Positions 1-9,418 are shown, numbered from the stretch's first letter. The stretch is DNA of 64,000 nt from CAWGCA01 sp963820955 (GCA_963820955.1 CAWGCA010000004.1:1-64000); one strand, 5' to 3'. The notes: a model not told the origin generated them from the sequence alone. Numbers and translations are program-made.

Positions 1-450
1 CGACGGATTGCTGCGCAGTTGGCGATACGCGCCGAGGCATCTTTGCGCGAGTATGGCTATCTACAGCGCATTCTTCCCCATCCCTCCAATGCGGTTACCG
101 AGGCGGTGAGCCATTCTGCGGTGCGTATGGCAGATCAACTCAGTGCCACCGCCATTATCAGTCTGACCGAGACCGGTTTTACTTCCCGATTGATCTCCAA
201 GCACCGGCCCGAATGCCTGATTCTGGCGATAACGGCGTTGCCCAAGGTGGCTCGCCGGCTATGCATGAACTGGGGCGTGGTCCCTTTTCTCTATCAGGAG
301 CATTCGTCAGATGACGAAAAGATTGCATTTGCTATCGACCGGGCCAGAGAACAAGGTATCGTGAAGTCGGGTGATCTCGTGATTGCCACTTGCGGCCACA
401 GTCAGACCACTGGCGGTACGAACCTGATCAGGGTACTTACCGTCAGATAA
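1..450 (+). CDS. pyk: Pyruvate kinase, C-terminal part (5' end outside window)
   Basis: The reading frame is open from base 1 and ends at TAA 448-450, giving 149 residues of the C-terminal (PK_C) domain of pyruvate kinase, the last glycolytic enzyme (PEP + ADP to pyruvate + ATP). Recognisable family pieces are the helix NAVTEAVSHSAVRMADQL, the strand ATAIISLTETGFTSRLISK and the terminal TGGTNLIRVLTVR. In other pyruvate kinases this domain carries the allosteric effector site. The catalytic barrel lies upstream of the window. It converges on aqpZ, and a palindromic repeat copy fills the gap and probably ends both transcripts. Family assignment is secure; whether it is the type I or type II isozyme cannot be judged from this piece. 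Confidence 0.93.
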   Translation, partial: RRIAAQLAIRAEASLREYGYLQRILPHPSNAVTEAVSHSAVRMADQLSATAIISLTETGFTSRLISKHRPECLILAITALPKVARRLCMNWGVVPFLYQEHSSDDEKIAFAIDRAREQGIVKSGDLVIATCGHSQTTGGTNLIRVLTVR

Positions 451-460
451 TCCGAATCTG

Positions 461-579
461 AAGGGCACCTCGAAAAATTCGAGGTGCCCTTGTGGTGCAG
501 GGACGCACCACTATTTTCGTGCGCATGAGCGCATGAAAACAACTAGGCCAATCGGAAATCGCGTTTTTCGAAGTACCCT
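461..579 (-). repeat. Copy 1 of the ~154-bp palindromic dispersed repeat (shortened)
   Basis: Read on the minus strand this matches the repeat found at 32741, 34497, 37066 and 38509, but about 35 internal bases are missing. It starts with a perfect 14-bp-arm hairpin (461-474 with 478-491) and contains the shared GGTGC/GCACC and TGCGC/GCGCA hairpins. It sits between the convergent ends of pyk and aqpZ, where it could act as a bidirectional terminator. Confidence 0.8.
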
Positions 580-613
580 GGGCCTGAAAGCGATGGTGGG
601 ATGTGGTTGCCAA

Positions 614-1303
614 TCACGTTTCTCTGCCGCCGATAAAGCGGTAAACCCCTGCGCCCAGAATTGCGCCAGCGATCGGAGCAACCCAGAAAAGCCATAATTG
701 CGCCACCGCCCAGTCGCCAACAAAGAGTGCAACACCTGTGCTGCGTGCGGGGTTCACGGAGGTGTTGGTGACAGGGATACTGATCAGGTGAATCAAGGTT
801 AGACACAAACCAATGGCAATGGGAGCGAATCCTTGGGGTGCCCGTTTGTCAGTTGCACCGAGGATTACAAGCAGGAACATCATGGTCATGACGATTTCGG
901 TGACCAACGCGGCGAGCAGGGTATAGCCGCCGGGTGAATGCTCACCGTAACCATTGGACGCGAAACCGGCGGAGACATCAAATCCGGCCTTTCCAGACGC
1001 TATGATGTAGAGAACAGCCCCGGCAGCGAGACCGCCCAGCACTTGGGAGACGATATAAGGTACGAGGTCTTTCGCCGGGAATCGCCCCCCAGCCCAAAGC
1101 CCTATTGAAACCGCCGGATTCAGGTGACAACCTGAGATGTGGCCTATTGCATAGGCCATTGTCAGCACTGTCAGTCCGAATGCAAGTGCGACCCCGAGAA
1201 AGCCGATTCCGACATCGGGAAATGTTGCAGCCAAAACGGCGCTGCCGCAGCCGCCGAGGACTAGCCAAAAGGTTCCAAAAAACTCTGCTCCGTACTTGTT
1301 CAT
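614..1303 (-). CDS. aqpZ: Aquaporin Z-type water channel
   Basis: A 229-residue inner-membrane channel of the MIP family, six transmembrane helices plus two half helices. Both signature NPA boxes are visible: NPAVS in the first half (after SGCHL) and NPARS in the second (after TNTSV). The length and the opening MNKYGAEFFGTFWLVLGGC are typical of AqpZ, water-selective channels, rather than the longer glycerol facilitators. The start at 1303 is fixed by a strong GAGGAGG ribosome site seven bases upstream. It has its own promoter region (1304-1585) shared with the divergent Sel1 gene. Family is certain; water versus small-solute selectivity is inferred from length and motif context. Confidence 0.93.
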   Translation of the reverse strand: MNKYGAEFFGTFWLVLGGCGSAVLAATFPDVGIGFLGVALAFGLTVLTMAYAIGHISGCHLNPAVSIGLWAGGRFPAKDLVPYIVSQVLGGLAAGAVLYIIASGKAGFDVSAGFASNGYGEHSPGGYTLLAALVTEIVMTMMFLLVILGATDKRAPQGFAPIAIGLCLTLIHLISIPVTNTSVNPARSTGVALFVGDWAVAQLWLFWVAPIAGAILGAGVYRFIGGRET

Positions 1304-1585
1304 ATTTCCTCCTCAATCTCAAAGTAACGATTCAATCCGGGGTCTTTGTATCAGCAAATCGATAAATATATCAACCATTTTAGTGACTGATCTATGGAAT
1401 GCCGCACTCTGCGAAATGGGGTGTTGAGTCTGCCGTCTCTCAGGGTTGGCTACTGCCCAGAGAGTGAGTTCGCAACATGGTTTTTTTAGGATGGTCTAAA
1501 ATATACTTATATGCTCAACGGAAGGTGGTTGCACTCAGATAGATTGTCTGTCGTATGCCCGATTGTTGAATAGGGAGTATTCAAG

Positions 1586-2047
1586 ATGAGCAAAGAACAC
1601 AAGCCGTTAACTTCTGCTGTTTTATGTTGTGCCGTCGCTTTTTCCGTCAGCCCATCGGGGATGGCTTCGGATCAGTACGAGCAGGGACTCTCCGCCTACG
1701 AACAGGGTCAATACGACTTGGCCTTTCAATTGATCAAGGACAGTGCAGAACAGGGTAAGACCAGCGCCCAGCATCTGTTAGGAGCAATGTACAGGCGTGG
1801 AATTGGTGTAGGAGTTGATGAATATGAAGGATTTTACTGGTGTAAGCAGGCGGCCGAGGAAGGTCTGCTTGAAGCCCAGTTCCAGCTCGGGCTTATGTAT
1901 CTCGAGGGAGAAGGCGTAGCAGAGGACGAAGAAAAGGCCATGGAGTGGCTGTGGGCGGCCGCCGACCGAGGGTACCCCCAAGCCACCGAGGTGCTCCAGT
2001 ACATACTCTCCGGCGACCATTCCGAGGAATACGGTATCGGTTGCTGA
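1586..2047 (+). CDS. Secreted Sel1-repeat (TPR-like) protein
   Basis: 153 residues with an N-terminal signal peptide (hydrophobic stretch ending near SPSGMASDQ) followed by Sel1-like repeats, recognisable as SAQHLLGAMYRRGIGV, EAQFQLGLMYLEGEGVA and MEWLWAAADRGYPQATEVLQ. Sel1 repeats are helical protein-binding scaffolds; in bacteria they often serve in the periplasm as adaptors. A GGGAG ribosome site precedes the ATG. The DsrE-like gene follows after about 70 bases on the same strand, and both products appear to be exported, so a joint role is possible. No catalytic residue is expected in this family. Specific function unknown. Confidence 0.85.
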   Translation: MSKEHKPLTSAVLCCAVAFSVSPSGMASDQYEQGLSAYEQGQYDLAFQLIKDSAEQGKTSAQHLLGAMYRRGIGVGVDEYEGFYWCKQAAEEGLLEAQFQLGLMYLEGEGVAEDEEKAMEWLWAAADRGYPQATEVLQYILSGDHSEEYGIGC

Positions 2048-2116
2048 AATACTTTACGGAATTTGACAGCAAAGGTCGGTGTCATATTCAGCAGCGCCAA
2101 CGGGAGGCCGGAGTCT

Positions 2117-2629
2117 ATGAGCGAGATAAAAGGCTGCGCCAGCGCCTTGTTACTATTTCTGGTATCAGGCGTACATTGCCTCGCCACTGAGACAGCCTGG
2201 GAACCTTTTCCCGAGCAGTCGCAGATAGAAGAAATCTCTCGGGCTGATCAACTGGAAGGCGTCGTGTTTCTGGTTATGGAGCAGGATGAGGAGGCCCTGA
2301 ATTGGGTGTTGCCACGGGTGCTGCACTACACTCGGCAGCTACGCGAAAAGTGGAAAAAACTGAATATCGTTGTGCTGTCACACGGTGATGAGATGTTTGC
2401 CCTTCAGACAGAGTTGAAAGGGCTGCATGAGGGGCTGCACAGTTTGGCAGAACAATTGGTTTCGGAACACGATATCCAGATTCAGGTTTGTGGCTCCTAT
2501 GCGTTTTTCTCGGATATATCCGCGTCAGCGTTTCCAAACTATATTGATGTGGTTCCATCTGCGCCGGCGGAAATAGAAAATTATCGACTGATGGGTTTCA
2601 AAATGGTCAATCTGGAGCTGACCTGGTAG
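2117..2629 (+). CDS. Exported DsrE/DsrF-like protein
   Basis: The chosen ATG at 2117 has a GGAG site just upstream and begins a signal peptide (MSEIKGCASALLLFLVSGVHC), giving 170 residues; an upstream in-frame ATG at 2063 would bury that signal. The mature part has the alternating alpha/beta look of the DsrE fold: a strand GVVFLVMEQDEEA, a strand NIVVLSHGDEMFAL, then VQVCGSYAFFSDISA with one cysteine, and a C-terminal YRLMGFKMVNLELTW. DsrE-family proteins carry sulfur on a conserved cysteine in sulfur trafficking. Here the only candidate is the cysteine in IQVCGS. Fits a sulfur-oxidising host, but the substrate is unknown. Family call by fold pattern only. Confidence 0.65.
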   Translation: MSEIKGCASALLLFLVSGVHCLATETAWEPFPEQSQIEEISRADQLEGVVFLVMEQDEEALNWVLPRVLHYTRQLREKWKKLNIVVLSHGDEMFALQTELKGLHEGLHSLAEQLVSEHDIQIQVCGSYAFFSDISASAFPNYIDVVPSAPAEIENYRLMGFKMVNLELTW

Positions 2630-3077
2630 CCCCTGTTAGACGCGCAGAGGAAGTGGCTCTTTCTTAACCCTTAACCGGATAAAAATGCGGGTGAGGCAGG
2701 GTGACAATCAGCTTACCGAGCGAAATCCGTACGTCTCCCCCTCCCCATGATTCCGGGTACCAGCCTGTTGTTTTGCTTCCTATATTCCTACAGTCCTACT
2801 CAGTAAAGATATTCTGCTTCTGCTCGATACCCTTAAGCAACGCTTAAGAAAAATGGCGCTTACTTACGCAATGACGCCAAATTCAGGGCGCAACTTAGCC
2901 CAGACCAGGGGTAGTGGTGCAGACAAACACCGTTTACGAAGCAAAGGAAGGAACCCGGTTTGCTTGAATTTCGCGCATTCTGGATTCCCGCCTGCGCGGG
3001 CATGACGTTTTTTTCGATCCGCTTGGTTCACCTAAGTGCGATTCCGCCTAACAGTGATTATTAGTGGTGAAATGCTC
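2630..3077. other. Intergenic region with a REP-like hairpin
   Basis: No reading frame looks coding here. Around 2970-3007 there is a TGGATTCCCGC...GCGGGCATGACG hairpin of the kind often found as REP-like units; related units occur at 32619, 32670 and 34367. A short GGTGC...CACC stem near 2913 resembles one near 43612. The promoter for the rhodanese gene is expected in the last 70 bases but no clear -35/-10 pair was seen. Confidence 0.45.
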
Positions 3078-3536
3078 ATGAAATTAGTTAGATACTGGCT
3101 TTCTGGAATCCTTATGATGTTCTGCTGGGTGAACTCCTCTGCAGCGGCACCCGGCGTACCCACTCCCACCGAGCTGCCCGGCGGTCGGATCGTCTCGCTG
3201 CAGGAGGCCAGGGATATGATAGATGCAGGGACCCGGATTATCGATGTCCGTTCTGGTATTAATTTCGGACGGGGCCATATTCCCGGTGCCGTCCTCGTCC
3301 CCTATAAGGGCAGCAGCGCTAAACGCGTGGATTTCGATCCGACCCTGGATCGCTTCCCCCTTTCGGCACTGCCGGAAGAAAAGGATGCCCCTGTGCTTGT
3401 CTATAGTCATGGCGATACCGGATGGAAATCCTACAAGGCGGCAGTCACCGCTATTCGTTCCGGTTACACGCAGGTGAGTTGGTTCAGAGACGGGTTCTCG
3501 ACCTGGGTCGCAGCGGATCTGCCAGTGGCGCACTAG
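3078..3536 (+). CDS. Exported rhodanese-like protein lacking the catalytic cysteine
   Basis: 152 residues from the ATG at 3078, which has GGTGA seven bases upstream; a signal peptide ends near SSAAAPGV. The rhodanese fold is clear: ARDMIDAGTRIIDVRSGINFGRGHIPGAVLVPY, then VLVYSHGDTGWKSYKAA and YTQVSWFRDGFSTWV. In active rhodaneses the position after VY or VF is a cysteine that carries persulfide; this one resembles the CxxCW-type relatives, yet both cysteine positions read S and G (YSHGDTGW). No other cysteine exists in the mature domain. It is therefore expected to be a non-catalytic, binding or scaffold version. It is followed after 26 bases by the GGDEF-EAL gene, suggesting one operon. Confidence 0.85.
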   Translation: MKLVRYWLSGILMMFCWVNSSAAAPGVPTPTELPGGRIVSLQEARDMIDAGTRIIDVRSGINFGRGHIPGAVLVPYKGSSAKRVDFDPTLDRFPLSALPEEKDAPVLVYSHGDTGWKSYKAAVTAIRSGYTQVSWFRDGFSTWVAADLPVAH

Positions 3537-3562
3537 CAGCCCTTTTTCGGACCGGGCGAAAA

Positions 3563-6193
3563 ATGACACTGAACATCAAGCAGAAACTGCGCCTGGCGCC
3601 CGTGCTGTGCCTGATCCTGTTCACCGTAGTGGTCGCAATCAGCTATTTCGGCGAGCAGCGACTGAACGCGTTTACCTTAGCCACCCGCGCCTTGGAGCAG
3701 CAGCGCATGTCGCTGCAGATGCTGTTTCGAGGTATCAACGAGTCCCTGCTCACAGATGGTTCCCCCGACTCCGTCGCTATCTCCGAGGAAGGCATCACCG
3801 GATTCGATGAACGGTATAGACAACTGTTGACGCGTGTGACCGATCCAAAGTTGCTCGCCCAGTTAAAAACGGAAGTGGGTCCAATGTGGCAGGCATTGCG
3901 CGACGCGACCCCGCCATTCCTGAAAATCAATGATATGAATCCCGAGGACGACTACCTGATGGTCAGCTATGGCCGTTTCTTGGTCGATGGCGCCATCCTG
4001 ATGGATAAAGTTCAGGAGCTGGCCCGATATAGTGAAGTCCTGGCCCGGAACGGCGCCCGGCATATAACTCAGTTGGTGTCTGGCGCCGTCGTCACCTCGT
4101 TGTTGGGCATGCTATGGCTGTTCTGGCATCTCTACCGAGTCATTGCGATACCCCTGAACGAACTGCGCTCTTCCATGCTGGATGTCTCAGATGGTGAAGG
4201 AGAACTGCTGGAGCGCATCGATGGGCATCGGCAGGGACTGCAGCATTTTGACGAGCAGGCCCTGCGGCAGGAGATCACAGCCCTGAGTTACAGCTACCAG
4301 TTCATGCTTACCGGCATCCGGGAACATCTTACCCTTCGACAGGAGGCAGAGCTTGAGCTGAAAAAACTGAATCAGGATCTGGAGCAGCGGGTCGCGGTGC
4401 GCACCCAGGCGCTGGAGGCTGCCAACGACCAGATGAAGGCAGAGATCACTCAGCGCGAACAGACCCAACAGGATCTGGAGCGATCCAGGCGTGACAATGC
4501 CCGCGTTCTGGAGTCGGTTGGAGAGGGTATCTACGGGACCGATCCCCAGGGGCGCATCACCTTCGTAAACCCCGCCGCGGCCGCAATGCTGGGGTATCAA
4601 TCGGCTGAGATGATAGGACAGCCTGCCCACGCCCTGTTACACCATACCCGCGCCAATGGGGAACCATATCCGATCGAAGAGTGTCTCGCGTTAGCGGCAT
4701 CGAAGGCAGGGGAGCGCCGGCGGATAGAGGACGAAATATTCTGGCGCCGGGACGGCTCCGGATTCCCGGTGGAGTATGTGGCCAATCCAGTGAAGGAAGA
4801 CGGGCAGACGTTGGGTGTGGTGGTGGTATTCAGGGATATCAGCGAGCAGAAGCTCTCCGAAGAGCGAATTTATCGTCTGGCCCACTACGACGTGCTCACG
4901 GAACTACCCAACCGCACCCTCTTCAAGGAGCATGTGGAACAGGCCATGATCCAGACCCAGCGGCAAACCCGTGGTCTGGCGGTACTGTTCCTGGATCTGG
5001 ACCATTTTAAAAAAGTCAACGATACCCTGGGTCATCCGTTTGGCGACAAGCTGTTAACGCTGGTCTCTCATCGCATAACAGATCGTCTGCGGCCCGATGA
5101 TGTAGTGTCGCGGGGGGGAGGGGATGAGTTTATCGTGCTGCTCCGGGATGTACGTGGTATCGAGGATGTCTCCAGAGTAGCCAAACAATTGATCGAGGAT
5201 ATTGCAGCGCCGGTGCATCTGGATGGGTATCAGCTATCGGTCGGTGCAAGCGTCGGTATCAGTCTTTATCCGCAGGATGGCCATGACGTGGCAACCCTGC
5301 AGCGAAATGCGGATACCGCCATGTACCAGGCCAAGGCCGAAGGCAGAGGAACCTTCCGCTTTTTCGCCGAGTCCATGAATCGGGCCATCCTGGAGCGACT
5401 GGAACTGGAGAGTGCCCTGCGCCAGGCGACGGCGGATAGTGCCTTCGAACTTGCCTACCAACCCCAGGTCCGTCTCAACGATGGAGCGGTAATCGGCATG
5501 GAGGCGCTGCTGCGTTGGGAGCATCCTGAGAAAGGGCCCATAGGTCCTGACCGTTTTATCCCGGTGGCGGAGGAAAGCGGCCTTATCGTGGCGATCGGCG
5601 AATGGGTGTTACGCACCGCCTGCGGGCAATTCCGTCGTTGGCTCGACGAGGGTCTGGCACCCGACAGGTTCAGCGTTAATCTTTCGGCCCGTCAGTTTCG
5701 AGATTCAGGTCTTAAGGATAAAGTGCAGGATGCCCTCAAGGCGAATGACCTGGAACCGCACCATCTGGAGCTTGAACTGACAGAGAGTTGCGTTATGGAA
5801 AACCCGGAGGCGAGTATTGCCATACTGAGCGAACTTAAGGCGATGGGTGTACAAGTCGCCGTGGACGACTTCGGTATTGCCTACTCCTCCCTCAGCTATC
5901 TCAAACGTCTGCCTGTCGACCGGCTCAAGATCGATCGTTCCTTCGTGCGTGACATCCCTCAGGATAGCGATGATGCGGCAATCACCGAGACCATTATTTC
6001 GATGGCCCACAACTTGGGGTTGCAGGTAATCGCTGAAGGAGTGGAGACCAGGGAGCAGCTTGAATTCCTGCAGGGAAAAGGCTGCGACGAGATACAAGGC
6101 TTTCTTTTCAGCCGACCTCTAAACAGCCAGAGTATCGGAGAACTTTTGCGCCAGGAGCGACGGGCGGAGAGTAGGGCTGTGCAATCACTCTGA
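3563..6193 (+). CDS. Membrane GGDEF-EAL c-di-GMP signalling protein with PAS domain
   Basis: 876 residues from the ATG at 3563, downstream of the rhodanese stop; a longer in-frame ATG lies inside that gene and was not used. Order: transmembrane helix (about 13-30), a periplasmic sensor stretch, a second helix (about 180-200), a coiled coil rich in QEAELELKKLNQDLEQR, a PAS domain (about 313-430), GGDEF (motif 519-523, preceded by R) and EAL (E at 647, EALLRW). An RPDD product-inhibition site lies exactly five residues before GGDEF. EAL residues NLSARQF, ELTES, DDFG and LKIDRSF are intact, so both synthesis and breakdown of c-di-GMP look possible. Context links it to the periplasmic rhodanese-like protein and NhaD. 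The signal sensed is unknown. Confidence 0.93.
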   Translation: MTLNIKQKLRLAPVLCLILFTVVVAISYFGEQRLNAFTLATRALEQQRMSLQMLFRGINESLLTDGSPDSVAISEEGITGFDERYRQLLTRVTDPKLLAQLKTEVGPMWQALRDATPPFLKINDMNPEDDYLMVSYGRFLVDGAILMDKVQELARYSEVLARNGARHITQLVSGAVVTSLLGMLWLFWHLYRVIAIPLNELRSSMLDVSDGEGELLERIDGHRQGLQHFDEQALRQEITALSYSYQFMLTGIREHLTLRQEAELELKKLNQDLEQRVAVRTQALEAANDQMKAEITQREQTQQDLERSRRDNARVLESVGEGIYGTDPQGRITFVNPAAAAMLGYQSAEMIGQPAHALLHHTRANGEPYPIEECLALAASKAGERRRIEDEIFWRRDGSGFPVEYVANPVKEDGQTLGVVVVFRDISEQKLSEERIYRLAHYDVLTELPNRTLFKEHVEQAMIQTQRQTRGLAVLFLDLDHFKKVNDTLGHPFGDKLLTLVSHRITDRLRPDDVVSRGGGDEFIVLLRDVRGIEDVSRVAKQLIEDIAAPVHLDGYQLSVGASVGISLYPQDGHDVATLQRNADTAMYQAKAEGRGTFRFFAESMNRAILERLELESALRQATADSAFELAYQPQVRLNDGAVIGMEALLRWEHPEKGPIGPDRFIPVAEESGLIVAIGEWVLRTACGQFRRWLDEGLAPDRFSVNLSARQFRDSGLKDKVQDALKANDLEPHHLELELTESCVMENPEASIAILSELKAMGVQVAVDDFGIAYSSLSYLKRLPVDRLKIDRSFVRDIPQDSDDAAITETIISMAHNLGLQVIAEGVETREQLEFLQGKGCDEIQGFLFSRPLNSQSIGELLRQERRAESRAVQSL

Positions 6194-6212
6194 CACCACT
6201 TTCCCTGGGACG

Positions 6213-7661
6213 ATGTTCGACCGCCCATACATCCCCTTTGTGCTTGCTTTGGCGGCCTTTTCACCCCTGTTTTTACTGTTTTTACACGTGATACCGGATG
6301 GGCTCGAGCGTTCGGAGTTGATTGTCGACTATTTTGTACTGGTAGTTTTCCTGCTGGCGCTTGCCCTGGCCGTACTGGAGGAGTTTACCGATCTACGCAA
6401 GTCGAAGCCGATGGTGCTGGCTGCCGGTATTGTCTGGGGTGCCATCGCCTGGTTAGCGGCTGAAACAGGAACCTCCCACGAAGCAGAGCGGGCCCTGCGC
6501 GAAAATCTGCTCCAATACGCGGAACTGATGCTGTTTCTACTGGCGGCGATGACCTATATCAATGCCATGAGCGAGCGGCGCCTGTTTCTCTATCTGCGCG
6601 ACTGGCTGGGGCATCAACGAGTCAGCTGTCGCCGCCTGTTCTGGCTGGTCGGTTTTGCAACCTTTTTTCTCTCACCGATATTGGACAATCTTACGACGGC
6701 CCTGTTGATGGGGGCGGTTGTTGTCGCGATCGGGGTTGGAAATCCGCGTTTCGTCGCCTTGAGCTGCATCAACGTGGTGGTCGCCGCCAACGCCGGCGGT
6801 GTCTTCAGTCCGTTTGGCGATATAACCACCCTGATGGTCTGGCAGCAGAATATCCAGACTTCGTCGGGACCGGTGGACTTTGTCAGTTTCTTCCAACTCT
6901 TTGTTCCGGCCCTGGTCAGTTTTCTGATCCCCGCCTATGTACTGCATCTCGCTCTGCCAGAGGCTTGCCTGAGCCCCGCAGAGGAACCGACCCGCCCGTT
7001 GCGGGGTGCATGGACCATAGCCTTCCTGTTCCTGGTGACCATTGCCATGGCAGTGGTGTTTCAGAGCCTGCTCAATCTACCCGCCGTCATCGGTATGCTG
7101 ACCGGCCTCTCTTTCCTGAAGTTTTTCGGGTTCTATCTGAAGAAAACCCATCGGAGCTTTGAATCCGGCAGCGGGGATGAGGAGGAAATGGGCGGTCCGG
7201 TGCCCCTGGATGGCGAGAATCCGTTCGATATCTTTGATCGTGTTTCCAGAGTCGAATGGGATACCTTGTTATTTCTCTACGGCGTTGCCCTCTGTGTCGG
7301 CGGATTGGGATACCTGGGTCATCTGGCGCTGGTCGCCGATTTTCTATACAGCGAACTCGGAGTCACTCTCGCCAATGTGGGCGCGGGCATGTTCTCGGCC
7401 ATATTGGAAAACATACCCGCCATGTTCATGGTGCTGAACATGGCCCCGGAAATGTCCCGGGAACAGTGGTTGCTGGTCACCTTTGCGACCGGAACGGGGG
7501 GCAGCCTGCTGGCTATAGGTTCGGCGGCGGGCATCGCCTTGATGGGGCTGGCCCGGGATTCCTATACCTTTCTCGAACACCTCAAATGGGCCCCTGTCAT
7601 CGGTATCGGGTTCGCTGCCGGTGTGGCCGTGCACCTGTATTTGAGCGGCATCGGTTTCTGA
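6213..7661 (+). CDS. nhaD: NhaD-type Na+/H+ antiporter
   Basis: 482 residues, strongly hydrophobic with about 12 membrane helices, belonging to the NhaD branch of the ion-transporter superfamily. Typical stretches are LSPILDNLTTALLMGAVVV and ANAGGVFSPFGDITTLMVW in the first half and SAILENIPAMFMVLNM in the second; the paired NLTT/NIPA-type segments are the transport motifs of this family. The protein expels sodium in exchange for protons and is common in marine and haloalkaline bacteria. It begins 19 bases after the GGDEF-EAL stop, so it is probably the last gene of that operon. A 287-bp gap without a gene separates it from the caspase operon. Confidence 0.92.
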   Translation: MFDRPYIPFVLALAAFSPLFLLFLHVIPDGLERSELIVDYFVLVVFLLALALAVLEEFTDLRKSKPMVLAAGIVWGAIAWLAAETGTSHEAERALRENLLQYAELMLFLLAAMTYINAMSERRLFLYLRDWLGHQRVSCRRLFWLVGFATFFLSPILDNLTTALLMGAVVVAIGVGNPRFVALSCINVVVAANAGGVFSPFGDITTLMVWQQNIQTSSGPVDFVSFFQLFVPALVSFLIPAYVLHLALPEACLSPAEEPTRPLRGAWTIAFLFLVTIAMAVVFQSLLNLPAVIGMLTGLSFLKFFGFYLKKTHRSFESGSGDEEEMGGPVPLDGENPFDIFDRVSRVEWDTLLFLYGVALCVGGLGYLGHLALVADFLYSELGVTLANVGAGMFSAILENIPAMFMVLNMAPEMSREQWLLVTFATGTGGSLLAIGSAAGIALMGLARDSYTFLEHLKWAPVIGIGFAAGVAVHLYLSGIGF

Positions 7662-7948
7662 TACAGCTATTGTGGCATCAGATATCTGCCCCAGGGTCTT
7701 CGAAAGGGGCATGGTTTCGATACCCGCTCTGCACGGAGTAAATAACGCCCTGTAGGGAAAATCTGAAATCCATACTGAATCTATTGCCATATGCAGGGCG
7801 TGAACTAAATTCTCAAATAGAGGTGGGTTGCCCTCTGCATGGCCCACTAGAGCGGTGGTGTTTACTGCGACCCGGGAAAAACCCATACTGTTGGCAGCCC
7901 TGATAGACGATCCTAAAATCGTTGGGCGGAGGGGAGGGAAAGCAAGCT

Positions 7949-9415
7949 ATGAGCCTATCAAAAATACATTATGTAAATGTGGGACCGAAGGGGACTTTTC
8001 ACAACCGCAATGATATTCAGTCAGTCCCCGGCGACATCGATGCCATTATCGATCATGTGGGGCAGCAGAACCTGAAAAAAATTGCCATTCATTTCCATGG
8101 GGGACTGATTAAAGAGTCCTCGGGCATGAAGATCGCCGAAAAGATGGTTTCGGTATTCCGCGATGCTGACAGTCATGGCGTCACTTTCGTTTGGGAAACC
8201 GGGCTGCTCGAAACCATTTCCCGCAATATCGATAGCATCCACCAGACTCGGTTATTCAAAAAGCTGCTGAAGCTGGTGATTCGGCATGCCGGGAAAAGGT
8301 TGGGAGGCATTGGAGGAAGAGGACCGGGAGCGACCATCCCCTATACGGAAATAGAGGCTGAGCTCGCAAGGGATATCCCGTTCGAAGATTTTAACCAGAC
8401 GGAAGCCGAGTCCCGCGGCGCAGGGTCACTCTCCGAGACACAACTGGATGCCAGCACGGCAGACTTGGAACAAGAGATCGAGGAAGATCTTGAAGTCGAC
8501 GCGGATGAGATGGAAGAGCTACTCAAGACGGAGGCACCCGGCACCAAGCTCTTTGATCAGGCCCGGGTCTCTGAGGCGGCAGCGGAGGAGCAGGCCAGAG
8601 GCATTTCGACTTTCATTACAGTCGCGAAAGCGGTAGCGGTAATTGTCAAGGAAGTAATCAGGCGATATATCAAAAAGACTCATCATGGTTTCTACCCAAC
8701 GGTAGTGGAGGAGATTCTACGCTATTATTACCTGGCCGATCTGGGGGCCTGGGTGTGGGGAGGTATGAAGGATGCGGCGCATAATATGTGGCTGCCGAAT
8801 GGCGGCCTCGATGGGTTGGAGCAGCACGCCGGAACCTATTTTATAGAGAAACTGGCGGCCCTTCAGGCTGAACATCCGGAATTAATCATAGACCTGGTTG
8901 GCCACAGTGCCGGTTCCATCGCGATCTGCGAAATGCTAAAGGCTGCGGCCGAACAGCATGTTTCTTTGAAAATCAGGCATATTCTGTTTTTGGCACCGGC
9001 CTGTACTTCGGAGCTGATGTCATCGGAAGTCATTGCTCACCCGGAGCGCTATGGTCGTTTCCGCATGTTCACCATGCGTGATGACTACGAATCCGACAAC
9101 TCCCTGCTCAAGGGTGTGTACACTCGTTCCCTGCTGTACTTTATTGCCGGGGTCCTGGAGCAGAGGGTTGATGAACCCGTTGCAGGGATGCAGCGCTACC
9201 TGACCGGAAAGGAGCCCTATGACAAGGAGCCGTTCCTGGCAGTAAAACGGTTTCTGGATCAACCAGGCGAAGATCGGCTGGTGCTGTCCAATTCCCAGAG
9301 GATCACACCGAATGCGCCACCCGGACTTCGCACCACGGCCGAAGAACACGGGGCCTTTGACGACGACGGTCCTACCCGAGCCAGCTTAACGGCCATTATC
9401 AAGCAGCAGAGTTAA
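7949..9415 (+). CDS. Alpha/beta hydrolase (lipase/esterase-like), first gene of caspase operon
   Basis: 488 residues from the ATG at 7949, preceded by a GGAGGGGAGGG tract. The nucleophile elbow GHSAG is at residues 318-322 (Ser320) in the context IIDLVGHSAGSIAICEML, followed by the strand HILFLAPACTSELM, as in serine hydrolases. Likely triad partners are an aspartate in FTMRDDYESDN and the histidine in TAEEHGAFDDDGP near the end; these are inferred by position. An early strand KIAIHFHGGLIK may hold the oxyanion hole. A strongly acidic insert (about 165-200, rich in E and D) separates the first strands from the core. No signal peptide, so cytoplasmic. The caspase gene starts three bases after its stop. 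The substrate is unknown. Confidence 0.82.
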   Translation: MSLSKIHYVNVGPKGTFHNRNDIQSVPGDIDAIIDHVGQQNLKKIAIHFHGGLIKESSGMKIAEKMVSVFRDADSHGVTFVWETGLLETISRNIDSIHQTRLFKKLLKLVIRHAGKRLGGIGGRGPGATIPYTEIEAELARDIPFEDFNQTEAESRGAGSLSETQLDASTADLEQEIEEDLEVDADEMEELLKTEAPGTKLFDQARVSEAAAEEQARGISTFITVAKAVAVIVKEVIRRYIKKTHHGFYPTVVEEILRYYYLADLGAWVWGGMKDAAHNMWLPNGGLDGLEQHAGTYFIEKLAALQAEHPELIIDLVGHSAGSIAICEMLKAAAEQHVSLKIRHILFLAPACTSELMSSEVIAHPERYGRFRMFTMRDDYESDNSLLKGVYTRSLLYFIAGVLEQRVDEPVAGMQRYLTGKEPYDKEPFLAVKRFLDQPGEDRLVLSNSQRITPNAPPGLRTTAEEHGAFDDDGPTRASLTAIIKQQS

Positions 9416-9418
9416 ACG

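Noticed and set aside
7949..9415. Hydrolase as a toxin-antitoxin member
   Set aside because: Size and domain make-up do not match toxin-antitoxin families; the caspase neighbour is a better guide.
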